This document shows positions 42,648-56,300 of a stretch of DNA of 64,000 nt, in pieces. Origin of the DNA: Cannabis sativa (lineage: Eukaryota > Streptophyta > Magnoliopsida > Rosales > Cannabaceae); assembly GCF_029168945.1 (NCBI RefSeq), contig NC_083604.1, positions 70,262,211 through 70,326,210 on the forward strand, in the 5' to 3' direction. The position numbers and the translations under genes are program-made. The first letter of the stretch is position 1, and each line of letters starts with the position of its first letter. A model generated the notes under the pieces. That model worked only from the letters and a program-made list of their open reading frames with translations, ran no database searches and was not told the DNA's origin.

Positions 42648-44013
42648 CTAGAAGAAAGTTACGTGTCTTAATTTAGTTTTATGTTAGGCGTTCTATAATT
42701 TAATTGAGAAAGATTTAATAAATAATCATATAATTTAAAATGATTTAAAAACTAATTTTAATTAGTGTGTGGGGTTATTTAAAAATCAATACTGAAAAGT
42801 CAAATTTAAAATTTGCAGAAAGAGAAGAGGAGAATGGAGTTTAGCTTGAAATATATTTAAAAAATAATAATGCTACACACTTACTATGGACACTTAACTC
42901 GAGCCGGTAATAATAAAATTATAAAGAATAAGGGTAGCAGGCATATAACTGGACATATGAAAGAAAGAATATAAAAAACAAGAAATATGATAGCTTCCAA
43001 ATAATATTATAACAAAGCAATGCTCTCCAAATTTATCTTAATATCATTCTTCTCTTGAAGCCTCTCATCAATCTCATAGCACTCCATGATAGATTCAACA
43101 AAATATATGTGTTTATGTATATTTAAATTCAACAAAATATATGTGTTTATGTATATTTGTTTTGAGCAAATCAGTAAATATATATTTTCAATAAATTAAC
43201 CCGATAAACTCAAGATCCACATATATATAACTAAGTATTCAAATACAATTGTAAAATCTAAACTTAAAACAAAATCAAATGGACAATTCATGCTCAACTA
43301 AAGCTATATATATACTGTTATGATTACATCAACCTAAATATTCTTACTTGCTATAACCGAATTATAAAAATTAAAAAGTATAATTTGAGATATATAGACT
43401 AAAATCATCCAAATAAACAACTAAATTAGTTACACATAGAATTATAAATGATACTTTTTTCAGAGTGTGTTTGAAGCTTATGTAAAAATTTTTGGATCTC
43501 TTCACTACTATTTTTTATCTCTATTTTTTTTTTTTGTATAAATATATATGTATATAGAAAATTTATATTAAAAAATGAAAAATATACGTACATATATTTT
43601 ATTGTTGTTAATTAAATTCAAAATAGTATAGTAATAGAGAAAATTTAGAAATTAGATTTTTATTATGAATTTTTATTTATTTAAAATAATTAACTTTAAT
43701 AAAAAAAAGTTAGAAAAAATGAGAACGTACAAGAGTAGGTATATATATTTTGTTGGTTTTAATTAAATTCAAAATAGAATAATAAATTTATGGTTTAAAT
43801 AATAGAACAATATATAATATTGTATATATATAAATAATATCAGTTCAAATATCAAATATAAGTTTAAATGAGATTTGTTTTATTTTTATTTTATTATTTT
43901 ATTATATATAAATAATATTTTATTATTTTATTAAATATAAATAAAAAGTTACACCCATAAATTTCTCATAAACTAAGAATTCAGTTATATAGACACACTT
44001 TATATAGAATAGA
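42648..44013 (-). mobile_element. Non-autonomous Helitron that has lost its 3' hairpin, 1.4 kb
   Basis: On the minus strand it starts TCTATTCTATATAAAGTGTG (44013 leftward, after A) and ends CTAG at 42651-42648, followed by T. The 3' end matches its two relatives (AGAAGAAAGTTACGTG on the plus strand), but the second half of the hairpin is missing: about eight bases between GTTACGTG and the following AATTTAGTTTTATGTTAGG are gone. The interior is AT-rich and non-coding. Confidence 0.8.
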
Positions 44014-45949
44014 TATATTGGCGTTGAAATCCTTATATTTATAATTGTTTTACATATAATCCCAATCAAAAAAAATAAAAGTAAAAGTATTTTATTTTAC
44101 AATTTTATTCTCGTCGTATTCTTTTTTAATTGTTAAGTGATAATTAAGTACCGTGTGGAGATATTCTTTAGCTCATTTAATATATTATCTAATATTATAT
44201 CACTATATGTTTCTAAGTTGACACTTAATGATTAAAAAATGTAGGACTACAATAAAATCATATAAGATAAAATATTTTTACTATTTTTTTAATTAAGATT
44301 ATATATGTGTAAGAATTGTAAATATTAATAAAATTATGCAAATTATACAATATCATTCAACCGACAATTTGTAGCTGGAAAGACAAGTGTGCATTTAGAT
44401 GAAAACACGATAATTTCATGCAGCTAAAACATAGAATAATCATTCAATTCCCTTGTAAGAATGGGTCAAAGTTGTGGATAAGGACAACTACATATACTTT
44501 GCTCGTCTATCCATGTTTTCAGGTCAAAGCCCGTTTTTGGTTTCATATATGAGATATGACCATAATTTCAATTTCTATAAGAAGTGGGAACCCATCTGCC
44601 ATGCGTTTTCTCTCTCATGGAGCCCACTATCTGATATGTGGATAAAAACTATCCTAATTTCATTTTTAATTATAAGAGAATTCTTATGTTTGGAGATTGA
44701 ATTTCTAATATGTAAAGAATTTAGATACCAAAACCAAAAACTAATTAAAGTCAATATAGTGGCTTCTTCCATAGCCTAATGTATAGAGATTTTGACCAAT
44801 TGCTTTTGTGGACCCCTTTTTGAATTTGTAAATATTTTGGTTTATACATATATATTTTGATGTATGCATGATTCATCATTTTAGTATAGAATATACTCCA
44901 CTCCCAAGTATTCCATATGTTAGATGCTCTAATAATACAGCCCTAAAACAAGACTCCTCATCACGTGTATTGCAGAATAAAATTATGAAACAAATATTGA
45001 TTATTAGAATGAGATCGTAATTTTAACTCAATAATTTTCTAATAATTAACAACAAGAATTACAGAGGTGAATTATTTGTTGGTCCCTTATTCTCCTACAA
45101 ACTCATTCCAAAGTCCAAACTAATATATTTATGTTTTGAAATAATTAATATAATTATGTATACAAATAAATATAGGAGAATAAAAAAGTTTGCATGTGAT
45201 GATGAAGATAAAAATAAATAATATAGATTGCATTGGCATGTTTACCTACCGAAAGATGAACTTCTAATTGAAAGTAGTTTGACTCATTTAAGCGCTGGCA
45301 GGCTTTCGGCTGCACAAATATCCATTAATAAAGAAAATAAGCTCAATTTTATCATTGTAATTACTACATTACTTATTTAAATATTCTTTTCTTTTCTCTT
45401 ACTTTTTCTACCTCTTATATTATTTAGTTTTCGGTCAACCTTAGTAAACAAAGCAACTTATTCTTTTCATTATTATTTTGCTGCCGCGAAACATAGTTAT
45501 ATAGATTGATTTTCTGTATTTTCTACCAACCAATGTTAATAATTAATATTAATTTATTTAATATTTCTCTGATCCGATACTAACTTTTTTTTTTTTGTTA
45601 TGTAAGTTGATCCGATACTAACTTAAAGTTTTGAAAATATAACCTTTTTTCTTTTCTGAAGAAACGTTTTTTTTTGTTGTTTCCTATTATAAGAATATTC
45701 TTAAATATATAATATGATTATAAGCTTCAAGTGTGTCAACATACATGCACAATATTTAATTTGGTGTGCAAAACAGAAATAATTAATGATTTATGATTCA
45801 CTTTAGTGAGCCAACAAACACACAACATAAACAAGAAACTACACACCAAGAGATCTTAATAAATTTTAAGTAATGAATTAAGTAGTAAAAAAAAAAAAAA
45901 ATAACATCAAGTTTAATAAGTTCGAATCTTGTACAATATTCTACATTTT
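44014..45949. other. AT-rich intergenic DNA, no gene supported
   Basis: The open frame at 44474-44779 has no recognisable domain and no supporting signals. A short direct duplication TGATCCGATACTAACTT occurs near 45571 and 45609. Confidence 0.5.
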
Positions 45950-46566
45950 AGCCAAAACAATAGCAACCATATCTTTATTGATATAAATGTTATTACAAAA
46001 TTACAAGAATCTTCACAAACTCTCAAAGATTACGAGAAGAAGTTTCTCTCTCTAGTTTAGACTCTCTCACTCAACCTTACACTATTATGATTTACACTCA
46101 ATCAAATCTGATCGGATTCTTACACAGGTTATAAAGATTTACAACTATTTATAGATTTATATTGTTGCCAAAAGTATCTCCTAAATTATCGTGACATATT
46201 TACACCGCCTTAAATAATCCAGCTCATCTCCAGCAATAATAATCCATGTTATCTTGAAAAAAAATGCTTTCAGTACGAACAATTCAAAAACTTTATAAAC
46301 ACAAAAGCCTTCCAGACACGTACATGATTTCCTTCCTGGATGGTCCTTCAAGACTGACAATAAGCTGTCCAACTGTGTACCTCCGAATTAATAACAAGTT
46401 ATTCGAGAGAGACATTACATATGCGGTACAAGCTTATCTGGAAGTACCTTCTGGATTTTACAAGATCTTCTGCATGGCTTTTTGAATACACACTAAGCCT
46501 CCGGTATTTGCTCTCTGGATCAATATCTTCGATCACGGATGACAAAACTTGTAACCATAACCAACA
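45950..46566 (-). repeat. Probable 3' LTR of a degraded Tork-type copia element
   Basis: On the minus strand the LTR begins TGTTGGTTATGG at 46566, immediately after a polypurine tract (AAGGTGGAGATT), a junction typical of Tork-lineage elements. A TATAAATAG box (near 46145) and TC-rich leader region lie inside. The far end is not sharp; 45950 is approximate and no second LTR is in the window. Confidence 0.6.
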
Positions 46567-48830
46567 AATCTCCACCTTAGTTTCAAGTTGAAGTCACTTG
46601 ATAAATAATTATTTTAAATGCTACAATCCCCTCAACCCCTCTAGGCTCAACTGACTCCAATCAGCTTTAGACAATGCTCAAACTTACTACTTGGCACTAC
46701 CTTTGTAATCATATCAGAAGAATTCTCTTCAGCTGGAACCTTGACAATCTTTATAGCTTCTTTTTTTTAACAACCTTTCATATGAAATGAAACTTGATAT
46801 CAATGCTCTTAGTACGTTCATGGTGCACAAAATTCTTAATTAATTGAATTACACTCTGATTATCATAATGAACAGTAATAACCTTTTGATTGAGCTTCAG
46901 CTCCTCCATCAACCCAGTTAACCACAGTGCTTCTTTGACTGCTTCCGTCAAATCCATATATTCTACTTCAGTTGTCGACAACGCCACAACCTTTTGAAGG
47001 TTCATTTTCCAACTAATAGATGTTCCAAATATAGTAAACACATATTTGATCAAAGACTTTCGAGTATCAATACACCTTAAATAATCAGAATTCACATAAC
47101 CATTAATAACATCCAAGTTTTCATTCTGGTTATTCATACCAAATACAAGTCCCTTCTCTGCAGTTTCCTTCAAATAACGTAGAATCCACAGGGCTTCCCA
47201 ATGCTCATTTTCAGGATTTTCCATAAATCTACTCACCATGCTTAGTGCATATGCAATATTTGGTCTTATACAGACCATGACATATATCAAGGAGCGAACG
47301 ACACTAGCATATGGAACTCTTAACATCTCTGACTTCTTAGTTTCATCTTCCGGCATTTAAGTAACACTCAGTTTGAAGTGTTGTGCAAGAAAAGTACTCA
47401 CTGCCTTAGAGTTACTCACTTCAAAGGTATTCAAAACCTTTTTGATGTAGCTTGTCTGATTCAAGTACAATAGTCTTTTCCACCTTTCTCTTCTTATATC
47501 CATGCCTAAGATCTTACTAGCCAAACTCAAATCCTTCATTTCAAACTTCGTCTTTAGCTAGAGTTTCAAGTGTTTGATCTCTTGTACACTCTTGCTAGTG
47601 ATCAGAATATCATCTATGTATAGCAACATATATGAAGTATCTCAATTTCTCTCTCAAAAATATATACAAGGATCAAACTTACTTCTCTTTGAACCTATCT
47701 TGGTCACATAATCATCAAATCTCCTGTTCCACTGTCTTAGAGATTATTTTAAACCATACAGAGACTTCCGCAACAAGCACACCTAGTGTTCGTTTTCAGC
47801 CTCTTTAAATTATTCAGGGTGTTTCATTAGAATTTTTTTCATCCAGATGTCCATAAAAAGGCAGTCTTGACATCTAATTGTTCTAGGTCTTAACACGCTA
47901 AAAGTGCCAATTAAATTCTAATCGATTTGTGCTTAACAACAAGAGAAAATACCTCATAATAATCAACTCCTTCAGTCTGAGAGAATCCCTTTGCAACCAA
48001 CCTTTCTTTATACTGTACCTCTTGTACACCTAAAATACCTTCTTTTCATCTGTACACCCATTTACATCAAATGAATTTACCGTCTTTCGACATCGATATT
48101 ACATACCATGTCTGGTTCTTCTTCGGTGAATGCATCTCTCCCCACATCGCTCCATTCCATTTCTTCCAGTCTTTGTTGTCCGTGGCTTGTGCATAACTGG
48201 TAGGCTCTTCATGCACAATCTAATTAGCAACATAAAATGTAAATGCGATTAAATCAGCATGTTTGCACCTATTTGAATAATCACTTCCATGATCTATAGG
48301 TGTTTCAGTCTCCACTCTTGCTGGAGGCTTCACCTTAAGTTCAGATCCTGGAGCTTCGATTTCATCTCGACCAGTATTAGCTTGACTTCCAGTAAATTTG
48401 TTGATAAATCCTATAACAAATTTATTAAAAGTCACATCCCTACTAATTATATATTTTCTTATTCTAGGATCCAGACACCACAGTTTATATCCTTTGACAC
48501 CTTCGAGATGCCTCAAGAAAATACACTTTAAGGCCCTTGCCTCATATTTGTCTTGCCTAATGTGTGCATAATTAAAACATCTGAATACCTTTGAGTGTTC
48601 ATATCTTGTTGGCTTCCTTGACCACACATCATTTGGCATCCTTAAATCCAGTGCTATTGACGGATACTTATTTATCATATAAATTGCAGTGGACATAACT
48701 CCGCCTATAACACTTTGGGTAATCCAACACTCAATAGCATGTACTTGAACCTTTTCAGAATGGTTTTGTTGAACCTCTACACGATTCTATTTTGCTGAAG
48801 AGTCTTTTGGCAAGACCCCTTTTTGGATGT
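46567..48830 (-). pseudogene. Degraded Tork-type Ty1/copia pol
   Basis: On the minus strand, right to left: end of integrase (STAIYMINKYPSIALDLR, GVKGYKLWCLD; 48220-48830); a heavily broken RT with YIDDILITS and then MKDLSLASKILGMDI (47357-47700); and RNase H with ISWKMNLQKVVALSTTEVEY and KFHFI (46778-47356). Several stops (for example between HFKLSVT and MPEDETK near 47357) and frameshifts break it. Motif spelling (KMKDLG..KILGM-like; LSTTEAEYMAL-like) matches the Tork lineage. The gag, protease and 5' LTR are missing, so it was truncated where it meets the Tat remnant near 48850. Confidence 0.88.
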
Positions 48831-48859
48831 AGTCTTTGATTGGTTAACGCTAGTGATTT

Positions 48860-51704
48860 TCATTCGCACTATCTTTGAGAGTTATCAAGTTGATTGTATT
48901 TTCTTCTTCAGCTCTTTCCGTGGATTGGGATAATACATGGCGCTCCCTTATGGTAATTTGGATATCCCTTTCTCCAGGAAGTGTTAACTATCCAGCTAAA
49001 TTAGGTAATGCATCAGCTTTACCATTTTTTAATCTAAGGATGTGATTTAAAGTTATATCTTAGAATTGACCAAGTGAATATTTAGCCTTTCATGGTAAGG
49101 GACTAAATTCTCATGCTTGACTGCAAATTCACCACTCATTTGTTTAATAGCCAAAAGAGAATCGCCAATTCCAATGATTGTATTTTCATTCCAAATGCAA
49201 TTTCAAGGCCGATAACTAACACTTCATATTTTCCTACATTATTGGCACATATAGCTAGAATATGGAAAGATTAAGGTATCAGGCCTCCCGATGTGTCACA
49301 AAGACATTTCCAGTCCCTGCTCCACTATTTCTTACTGCCCCATCAAAGTATAATTACCACGATGAAGTATCAACTATGAAAACTTCTTCGTCTGGAAGAT
49401 CTTCTTGTAACTCCATATCATCTAGAATCGGGTGTGCTGCCAAAAAATCTGCCAATGCTTTCCCTTTTATTGCTTTTTGCAAGACAAAGTTGAATTTGAA
49501 TTCTTACAAAATCATAGACCACTTGGCCAGTCATCCAGACAACACGGGCTTTGATAGGATATATCTTAAGGGGCCAGCTTTTGACACTAAAGTCACACGG
49601 TGTGAGAGTAAATAATGTCGTAATTTTGTGATGACAAAAATTAGAGCCAGACACACTTTCTCGATTGGAGGGTAGTTTTTTTTCTGCCCCTACTAAAGTT
49701 CTACTTAGGTAGTAAAGATCAACTTATTTTCCCTCCTCGTTGTTTTGCGCTAGCAGGGCTCCCAAGGAGCGGTCAAGTGAGGTGATATATAATATCAATG
49801 ACTTTTCAAAAATTAGAGCTCTCAACACTGGTGGGTGTAACAAGTATTTCTTTATACTTTTGAAAGCATTTTGGCATGCCTCGTCCCAAATGAATAGGAC
49901 ATTTTTTTTGCATCAATCTCGAAAAAGGATGACATCTAACCGAGACATTTGAGATGAAGTTTTGAATATATGCAAGTCTTCCTTGTAGTCCATGTAGATG
50001 ACGTAAGTTACGTGGGGGAGACAATTCCAAGTTTTTTTTATTTTTGCAGGGTCAATTTTAATCCCTTGATATCTGACAATAAACTTGAGAAAATTTATTG
50101 ATGTTACTCCAAATACACATTTTAAAGGGTTCATCTTGAAATTATGTTTTCTGAGCCTTTCAAAGACTCGTTTTAAATCATTAATATGATTTTTCCTTTG
50201 TTTTGCTTTGACCACTAAATTGTCAACATAACATTCAAAAATTATGGTCATTTCTCTTTGGTAGGTTTCCTTGAGTCTGGAGGCCAAATGGCATAACTGT
50301 ATAACAAAATATACCTTTTGGCGTCTGAAAAGTAGTGAGCTCTTCATCTTCAGGTGCCATCTTGATTTGGTTGTACCTAAAAAGCTCATCCAAGAACGAT
50401 AAGGCATCAAAACCAGTGGTAGCATCTACCAATAACTCAGTGATGGGGAGTGGGAATTCATCTTGTGGGTAAGCCCAATTAAGATCTCGATAATTCACAT
50501 ATATGCGGAGCTTCCCATTTTTCTTCATCACAATGATGATGTTTGTAAGTCAAATAGGATACTTGACTTCCCGAACAAATAAAAAATTTCTTAACTTCTC
50601 AATTTTTGCCTCAATTTTGGGGATTAGCTCTAGTCAAATTCTTCTTTGAGATTTTTTAACAGGGATAGCATCTTTTGATATTGCCAACCTATGTACAATA
50701 ATCTTTGAGTCCAACCCTCGCATGTCTTGATACCCCCAAGCAAATGCATGTTTATTTTCATAAAGGAATTTTTTCTATACTGTGGTAATTCTTCTTCAGT
50801 TAATAAAGCATTGAAAAATATAGGCTTTGGATCATCCTCGGTCCCAAAGTTGATATTTATTAAATCATCCATTGTTGATTGTTCTCCTTCTTTGAATTCT
50901 TGGGGTGCCAGTTGGAAAATGTCTACAAATTTTTTTGAAAGGTTTGAGCTCGAGCCTTCATCTTCTACAACCAAACTTTCTTTAAAAGAAAGGTAATTGA
51001 CTTGAGCAAAATTTTCTTCATCTTCTTGTGTTTTATTCCCTTGAAGAATAGTAATTCTTAAGCATTTCTTCTATTTTGGCACCCATTGCTTTTTTATTTT
51101 TAGTTTTCTTTGGCTGTGAGCACTTGGGAAAATAAACATTTCAATGCTGACACTCATGGAGTATATGTGCTTGCTTCAAGTCTGCCAAACATCGACACCC
51201 AAGGGGAAGGTGTAGGTACATCGTTATTGCAAAACATTTTTTGTTCTTCTTCTATTAACTCGTCTGGTTCAAAAGAAGCTTTTAAAAAATCACTATTTTG
51301 ATGGATTGTGACTCTTTTTTTGTGTCTTGACATGGAAATTTTTATTCTCTATTTTGAAGACTTCCGGAGTTACAGAAGTTGAAGATTTTTATTAAGAGTA
51401 ACAACTCTTTTATTTTTCTTGCTATTTTCACCAAAAATAATTGAAATTTTCATTTTACTCTTACGGTAGTGACTAATAAATTTTCCTCAACGATAAAGTG
51501 AAGCTCGTCATAAGGGTTGTCATCGAATCTTCAATCGGTGTCAAAGTTTTTTGCCCCACTCATCGTTAACTTTTAGGGATGTACTTGAAGGTTTGTTTTT
51601 AGTTAGATACCTTCAAGTCCTCCTCTTTAGGCTGAGGAGATTTTATAGGGAATAGTTGCTTAACTTATAGAGATTTATGTGAGGTTAAGCTTTCATGACA
51701 TTTA
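48860..51704 (-). pseudogene. Degraded Tat-type Ty3/gypsy pol (RT and RNase H) remnant
   Basis: Right to left: a protease-RT linker with the Tat-lineage signature INFGTEDDPKPIFFNALLT (about 50880-50790); RT with GKLRIYVNYRDLNWAYPQDE, LLVDATTGFDALSFLD, YNQIKMAPEDEELTTF and TPKGIFCYTVMPFGL (50235-50531); YVDNLVVKAKQR (about 50215), in which the second aspartate of the YVDD catalytic pair is asparagine; then an RNase H with SGAGTGN-like and IGDSLLAIKQMSGEF-like words (49660-48900). Many frameshifts. The upstream protease parts of the same element are displaced to 54082-54419 and 63759-63868 by later insertions. Confidence 0.88.
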
Positions 51705-54081
51705 TGTAATGCCCTAATAATTAAGCATCCTACAGTGATTTTCTAATTCCCTTGCTAATCAAAGGGTTTTCTTAAAAATTGTGCCAAAATAAATTTTTTA
51801 TTTAAACTTTAAACTTTTATTAACATATACATATATTTGCATAGGGTAAATACTATTTTGGACCTTGTATTTTGTAAAAGTTACTAATTGGACCCTCTAT
51901 TTTGTTAAATGACAAAATAGACCTTATATTTTCTAAAATTATACAAATAGGACCCTGAACTGATTTTTTGTCAAAATAAAACTTAATAATAATCTGATAT
52001 AGAGATGTTGTGACAAAACTGGCTATATTTTCTGTATTTGTTCTTGTTACAAATTGTCTTAAAGTTGGTTATATTAAAAAATAAAATTGTTGAAAATTGA
52101 GATCAGGGTCCTATTTTTACCATTTTAGAAAATATATGGCTCTTTTTGTCATTTAACAAAACAGAGGGTCCAATTAGTAACTTTCGCAAAGCATAGGGTC
52201 CAAAATAATATTTATCCATTTACATATAATCGGGAACCTGTTTTAAACTTTACATTCAAAATAACATTTACAAACATGTAGCACCACGACTACAAAATGA
52301 AGTCCAAATCGCCCCGAGACCGAACACTCCGGGTCGTACCGTCACAGCATGTATAATCATCCCATGAGCTCGAAACTCATTGCTATTCATTTTTGACATT
52401 TCCTTTACCTACACATGAAAGTAATATATGTGAGTCAATAGACTCGGTAAGAAAAGCACATAACATACAATATTTTACCGACTTGTATCTAGGCGTCCAT
52501 ACACCTATCCACAAGGCTTATTAAATGAGTAGGAACGTTATTTACTAAGGTGCGATCAATATACCACATGCACTGCGTACCTCTATATACTAGTGTTAGT
52601 AGGGTTTGCACCATACATCGAGTACCATTAAGTGTTGTACCACATACACTCTGTACTCAACCGTACTAGTGTTGGTAACACTGTATTATACTTGTTGAAC
52701 ATCATAGACTATAGAAATACACTTAGTACCGCTACCGTACTAGTGTTGGTAGTATAGAAATCACAAATAACATGCATATATTACACATACATAGATTCAT
52801 ATATAAATATATTTTTTGCTAGTCTTATCTCATTTTTGAATTCAAGTGTGTTGGACAACCTAAACAGAAAATCACGCGCTAGATGGATGCCCTATGTCAT
52901 ATTCACACAAATAGATATACAACTTGCTAAAACTTGATCCGAGAACCTAAACTCACAACTACAAGTTTCTCTATTGGTAACTAATCTAACAATACCCTAA
53001 TTATCGAGGAAACACTACAACTAAGACTCTGAAATGGTTCAAAACAAAAAATTAGATTTTTCTATGATCCTGCCAATGAAACGGTTAAACGGTTCATACT
53101 AGAAATCACAAACAAGCTTGAAACTCAACCAATTCATCCCCATATTCTCTCAAAATTTCCAAATTACCTATACTAACATCCAACAATAGTTTCCAAGCAA
53201 TAAAAGTAAGAAAAATATACATAAACTAAAAGTGTCATTAATCAATCAAGTTTGAGTTTTTCAAAGTCAAACTTGCTCATTCTCTTCTTAAACCAAAATA
53301 ACCAGCAACAAGCAACCTAATCCTATCCAAAATAACCTCAAAAATCACACTAGAACAAAGTTAAACCTAAATAGCCACTTATTCTCAAAAATGCATGCTA
53401 AGACCAAATTTAAAGCTTAAACAACTTGAAAATTAGAATTCTAGGGCTTACCTCAAGCTACCTCTGAAGTTCCACTTAAAATTTAACTAGAATTCTTGCT
53501 GAATTTTGCAGATTTAGCAGCAAACCTCTAGGTTCTTCCTTGGTTCGAAAGAGAGAATGGAGTTTATAGTTATTTTATCTTTCCTAATATATTAAATTAA
53601 TTAATCAATATCAACTTAAGCTGAAAATGAAGATAAGGACTAGTTGTCAATTCTACAATCATCCACCTAAACCAATAAATAAAACTCCCAAAATGCACCT
53701 TTCTTCCATTTTATGTAACCTTTAGGCTTAGGAGTAAAATAGTCCAAAACTATAACCCCGCCTAAACCAAACATTCACAATATCTCAAATATTTGTCCCA
53801 CTAAGAATTAGGTTCTAAACTTACCCATGTGACTCTAATGACCATCCATCGTATTTTCCATCGTCCCCGAGCAAAAAAACCATAAAAAATTACATAATTC
53901 ATATTTAGCATAAATAATACTCTTAATGCTTAATAAAATCTCAGAAATGAGAAATTATAACTCTAATGCCTATTTCTAAAAATGGGGCCCACAAAAAATA
54001 TAAAATCATATATAATTATAAAATATCAATAATTAATGGTAATTACTTTTACTAATCATAATCTAACATGCGGTCATTACA
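51705..54081 (-). mobile_element. Solo LTR of a Tekay-related Ty3 element
   Basis: 2377 bp with ends TGTAATGCCC (51705) and GGTCATTACA (54081), and the exact 5-bp target duplication ATTTA outside (51700-51704, 54082-54086). Reading the minus strand, it shares with the LTR at 54420-56713 the segment TGCTTTTCTTACYGAGTCTR followed by ACTCAC and GTGTAGGTAAAGG, so it is from a related family. No internal region: a product of recombination between LTRs. It interrupts the Tat remnant and carries a MITE (51844-52217). Confidence 0.88.
51844..52217. mobile_element. Foldback MULE-type MITE, 374 bp, inside the solo LTR
   Basis: Long imperfect terminal inverted repeats: left GGGTAAATACTATTTTGGAC and reverse-complemented right GGATAAATATTATTTTGGAC, continuing with GTTACTAATTGGACCCTCT on both sides. 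The flanks ATTTGCATA (51835-51843) and ATTTACATA (52218-52226) are a 9-bp duplication with one mismatch, indicating a Mutator-type MITE. Confidence 0.85.
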
Positions 54082-54419
54082 ATTTACCTCCTCATATTTC
54101 CCCTTCAAAATGATGACATTAGCTGACGTAAAAATTTTCATCAGTATAATTCACCCATTCCCTGTAAAAGGGATTTGGGTCTGCATTGACACTTTTAACT
54201 TTACATTCCTTGAAAAATTTAAAGCATTGGTGAAGTGTTGAAGGAATGACCCCATATTAATGAAGATAAGGCCGCCCTAACAACATATTGTAGGATGTGT
54301 TTGAATCAATTACATGAACTAAGGCTTCAAAATTTAATTTGTCTATTTCAACTTTTAGTGTGATACTTCCCTTTAATTTTTCTCTGACTTAGTAAAAACC
54401 TTGAATTGTCAATGATAAT
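54082..54419 (-). pseudogene. Tat-type Ty3 protease region, middle fragment
   Basis: Minus strand reads IDSNTSYNMLLGRPYLH, a stop, then GVIPSTLHQCFKFF, the highly characteristic C-terminal part of the Tat-lineage protease region. It continues the fragment at 48860-51704 across the solo LTR, and the fragment at 63759-63868 across the Tekay element. Confidence 0.9.
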
Positions 54420-55946
54420 TGTAAAGCCCGCTTAGTTAATTTGGAAATTAGCAGTTGTTTATGATTAATTATGAAATTATTTATAGCTATTTAAATAATT
54501 TATTATACTGTTATTTATGTTATTCAGTAGCTTGCATATTTTGTAATTCCGGTGCCCGGTATTTTGGAACTCGGCGTTTGGCTCAGTAGAAATCACAACT
54601 TAGTATGTTAGCAGTTTGGGGACGGGTTTTAGACATTGGGAATGTCGGGAATGGCCGGGAATTTAGAATGTCCCAAAAATACCCCTTTAGTGTTTTTTAT
54701 GAGAATTTATTATGGAGGGGCAAAATGGTCTTTTTGCCCCAATGACTTTTTGTCTTTTGTGATTTTATTAAATTGAAAAATAAATGTTTAAATGTTTATT
54801 TGATGGCTTAAATAATATGGTATATGTGGCATTTACTCTTTTTCTTCTCATTTCAACACTTAGAAAATAAAATAGAAAAATTAGAAAAAAAAACTCTCTC
54901 TTTCTTTCCTCTCTATTTTCGGCTGTGCATGTGGGTGCAAAGGGGTGGATTTTGCTTTGATTTTCTAGTGGATTCTCATCCAAAGCTAAGCATTCTTCAA
55001 GCTAGGTTAGCTCCTTTTGTTTTCTCTTGAATTTGATTGAAATTTTGATGAAAATATGATGATTCTTGCATGATTTTTAGTTGCTGTTGCTGCTGTGATT
55101 TTGTGTTAATTTATGTGGTTTAAAGCATGTTAATTGAAGTTAAAATGAGCTGTGTTGAAGCATGTTAGATAGGTTATGCAAAGCTTTAAGTTTTCTATGT
55201 AAAAATATGTGATTTTTGAGAGAAAAGGTTATATTTTGTTGCTGTGATGTTGAGGATGTTTGCTTGAGTTTCCAGAGGTTATTCTGAGCTTGATTATGTG
55301 GAATTAAGTTGGTTTGATTGCTGATTAGGTGGTTTTGCTCAAGTTTGAGTTTAGAACTCAAAGCTTGAGCTCCAATGGCATTTTTCGTGTTTGAGGTTTC
55401 TGGGTTGTTTTGATGCCTTGGATATGTTCTAGGGAAGGTATAGAACAGGTCTGGAAAGTTTGAGGTGATTTGGGGTTGATTTGAGCAAGATATGAAAATT
55501 TGAGTGTTGCTGCCTGCGAGGAACCGGAATTCCGGTTGTGCATCCGGAATTCCGGATGAGGGTCCTGAATTTCCCAGAACCGGAATTCCGGTTGGGCAAC
55601 CGGTCTACCGGTTGGGGATTTTTCAGAACCCGTGTTTTTCCTCGTTTTTATGTTTTTAGGGGTATTGCCATGTTTTTTATCGATAGGGAAACTTTTAGTT
55701 CCTAGTTTAAGTCCCCGGAAAGTGATTTAGCGTGTCACTTATAGCGTTGTGATTTTTATGGTTTAGGAGCCAGTAATCCGCCGCTCAGCTTCAGTTCCAG
55801 TCAGGTTGACGGCACACACGAATTCGGAATCCAGGTAAGATTAGTATAACAGTATGCATATGTAGATTACATGTTTAGCGAGCATGTAGGAAGCCTGTTA
55901 GATTACATTAGTTGTATGTTGGCTTCGAACCATCCAACCCTGTCAC

Positions 55947-56167
55947 GTCGGTACGAGTGGAGTATGACCAACGGCGGAGTATGACCGGTTTGACCGATCA
56001 GCCGACACTTGGTTGGTGGTTCCGTGCTATTGACGTATCCGTCGGTACAGGCTGGAGTATGACCAGCGGCGGAGTATGACCGGTTCGACCGATCGGGAGG
56101 ATATAGTAACACGTCGGTACGAGTGGAGTATGACCGGCGGCGGAGTATGACCGGTTCGACCGATCAG
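55947..56167 (+). repeat. Three copies of a ~56-bp LTR-internal repeat
   Basis: Units start GTCGGTAC at about 55947, 56041 and 56113 and contain GGAGTATGACC twice, GGTTYGACCGATC once. The same array is in the 3' LTR at about 62985-63210 with small indels. Confidence 0.85.
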
Positions 56168-56209
56168 GTTGTTACGTGTCAATAGTACCGTCCCGATGAA
56201 CGTTCAGAA

Positions 56210-56300
56210 CTCAGTACCATGTTGGACATGGCAGTAGTGGCTCAGTACCATGTTGGACATGGCAGTAGCGGGACTCAGTATCGTGTTGGACACGGCAGTT
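56210..56300 (+). repeat. Three copies of a ~31-bp LTR-internal repeat
   Basis: CTCAGTACCATGTTGGACAT begins the first two units (56210, 56241); the third (56274) has CTCAGTATCGTGTTGGACAC. A related degenerate array, with GTACTAGTGTTGGTA words, lies in the solo LTR near 52570-52755. Confidence 0.9.

Noticed and set aside
44474..44779. Plus-strand open frame of 101 residues
   Set aside because: No recognisable domain, overlapped by an open antisense frame, and no promoter-like or splice signals.
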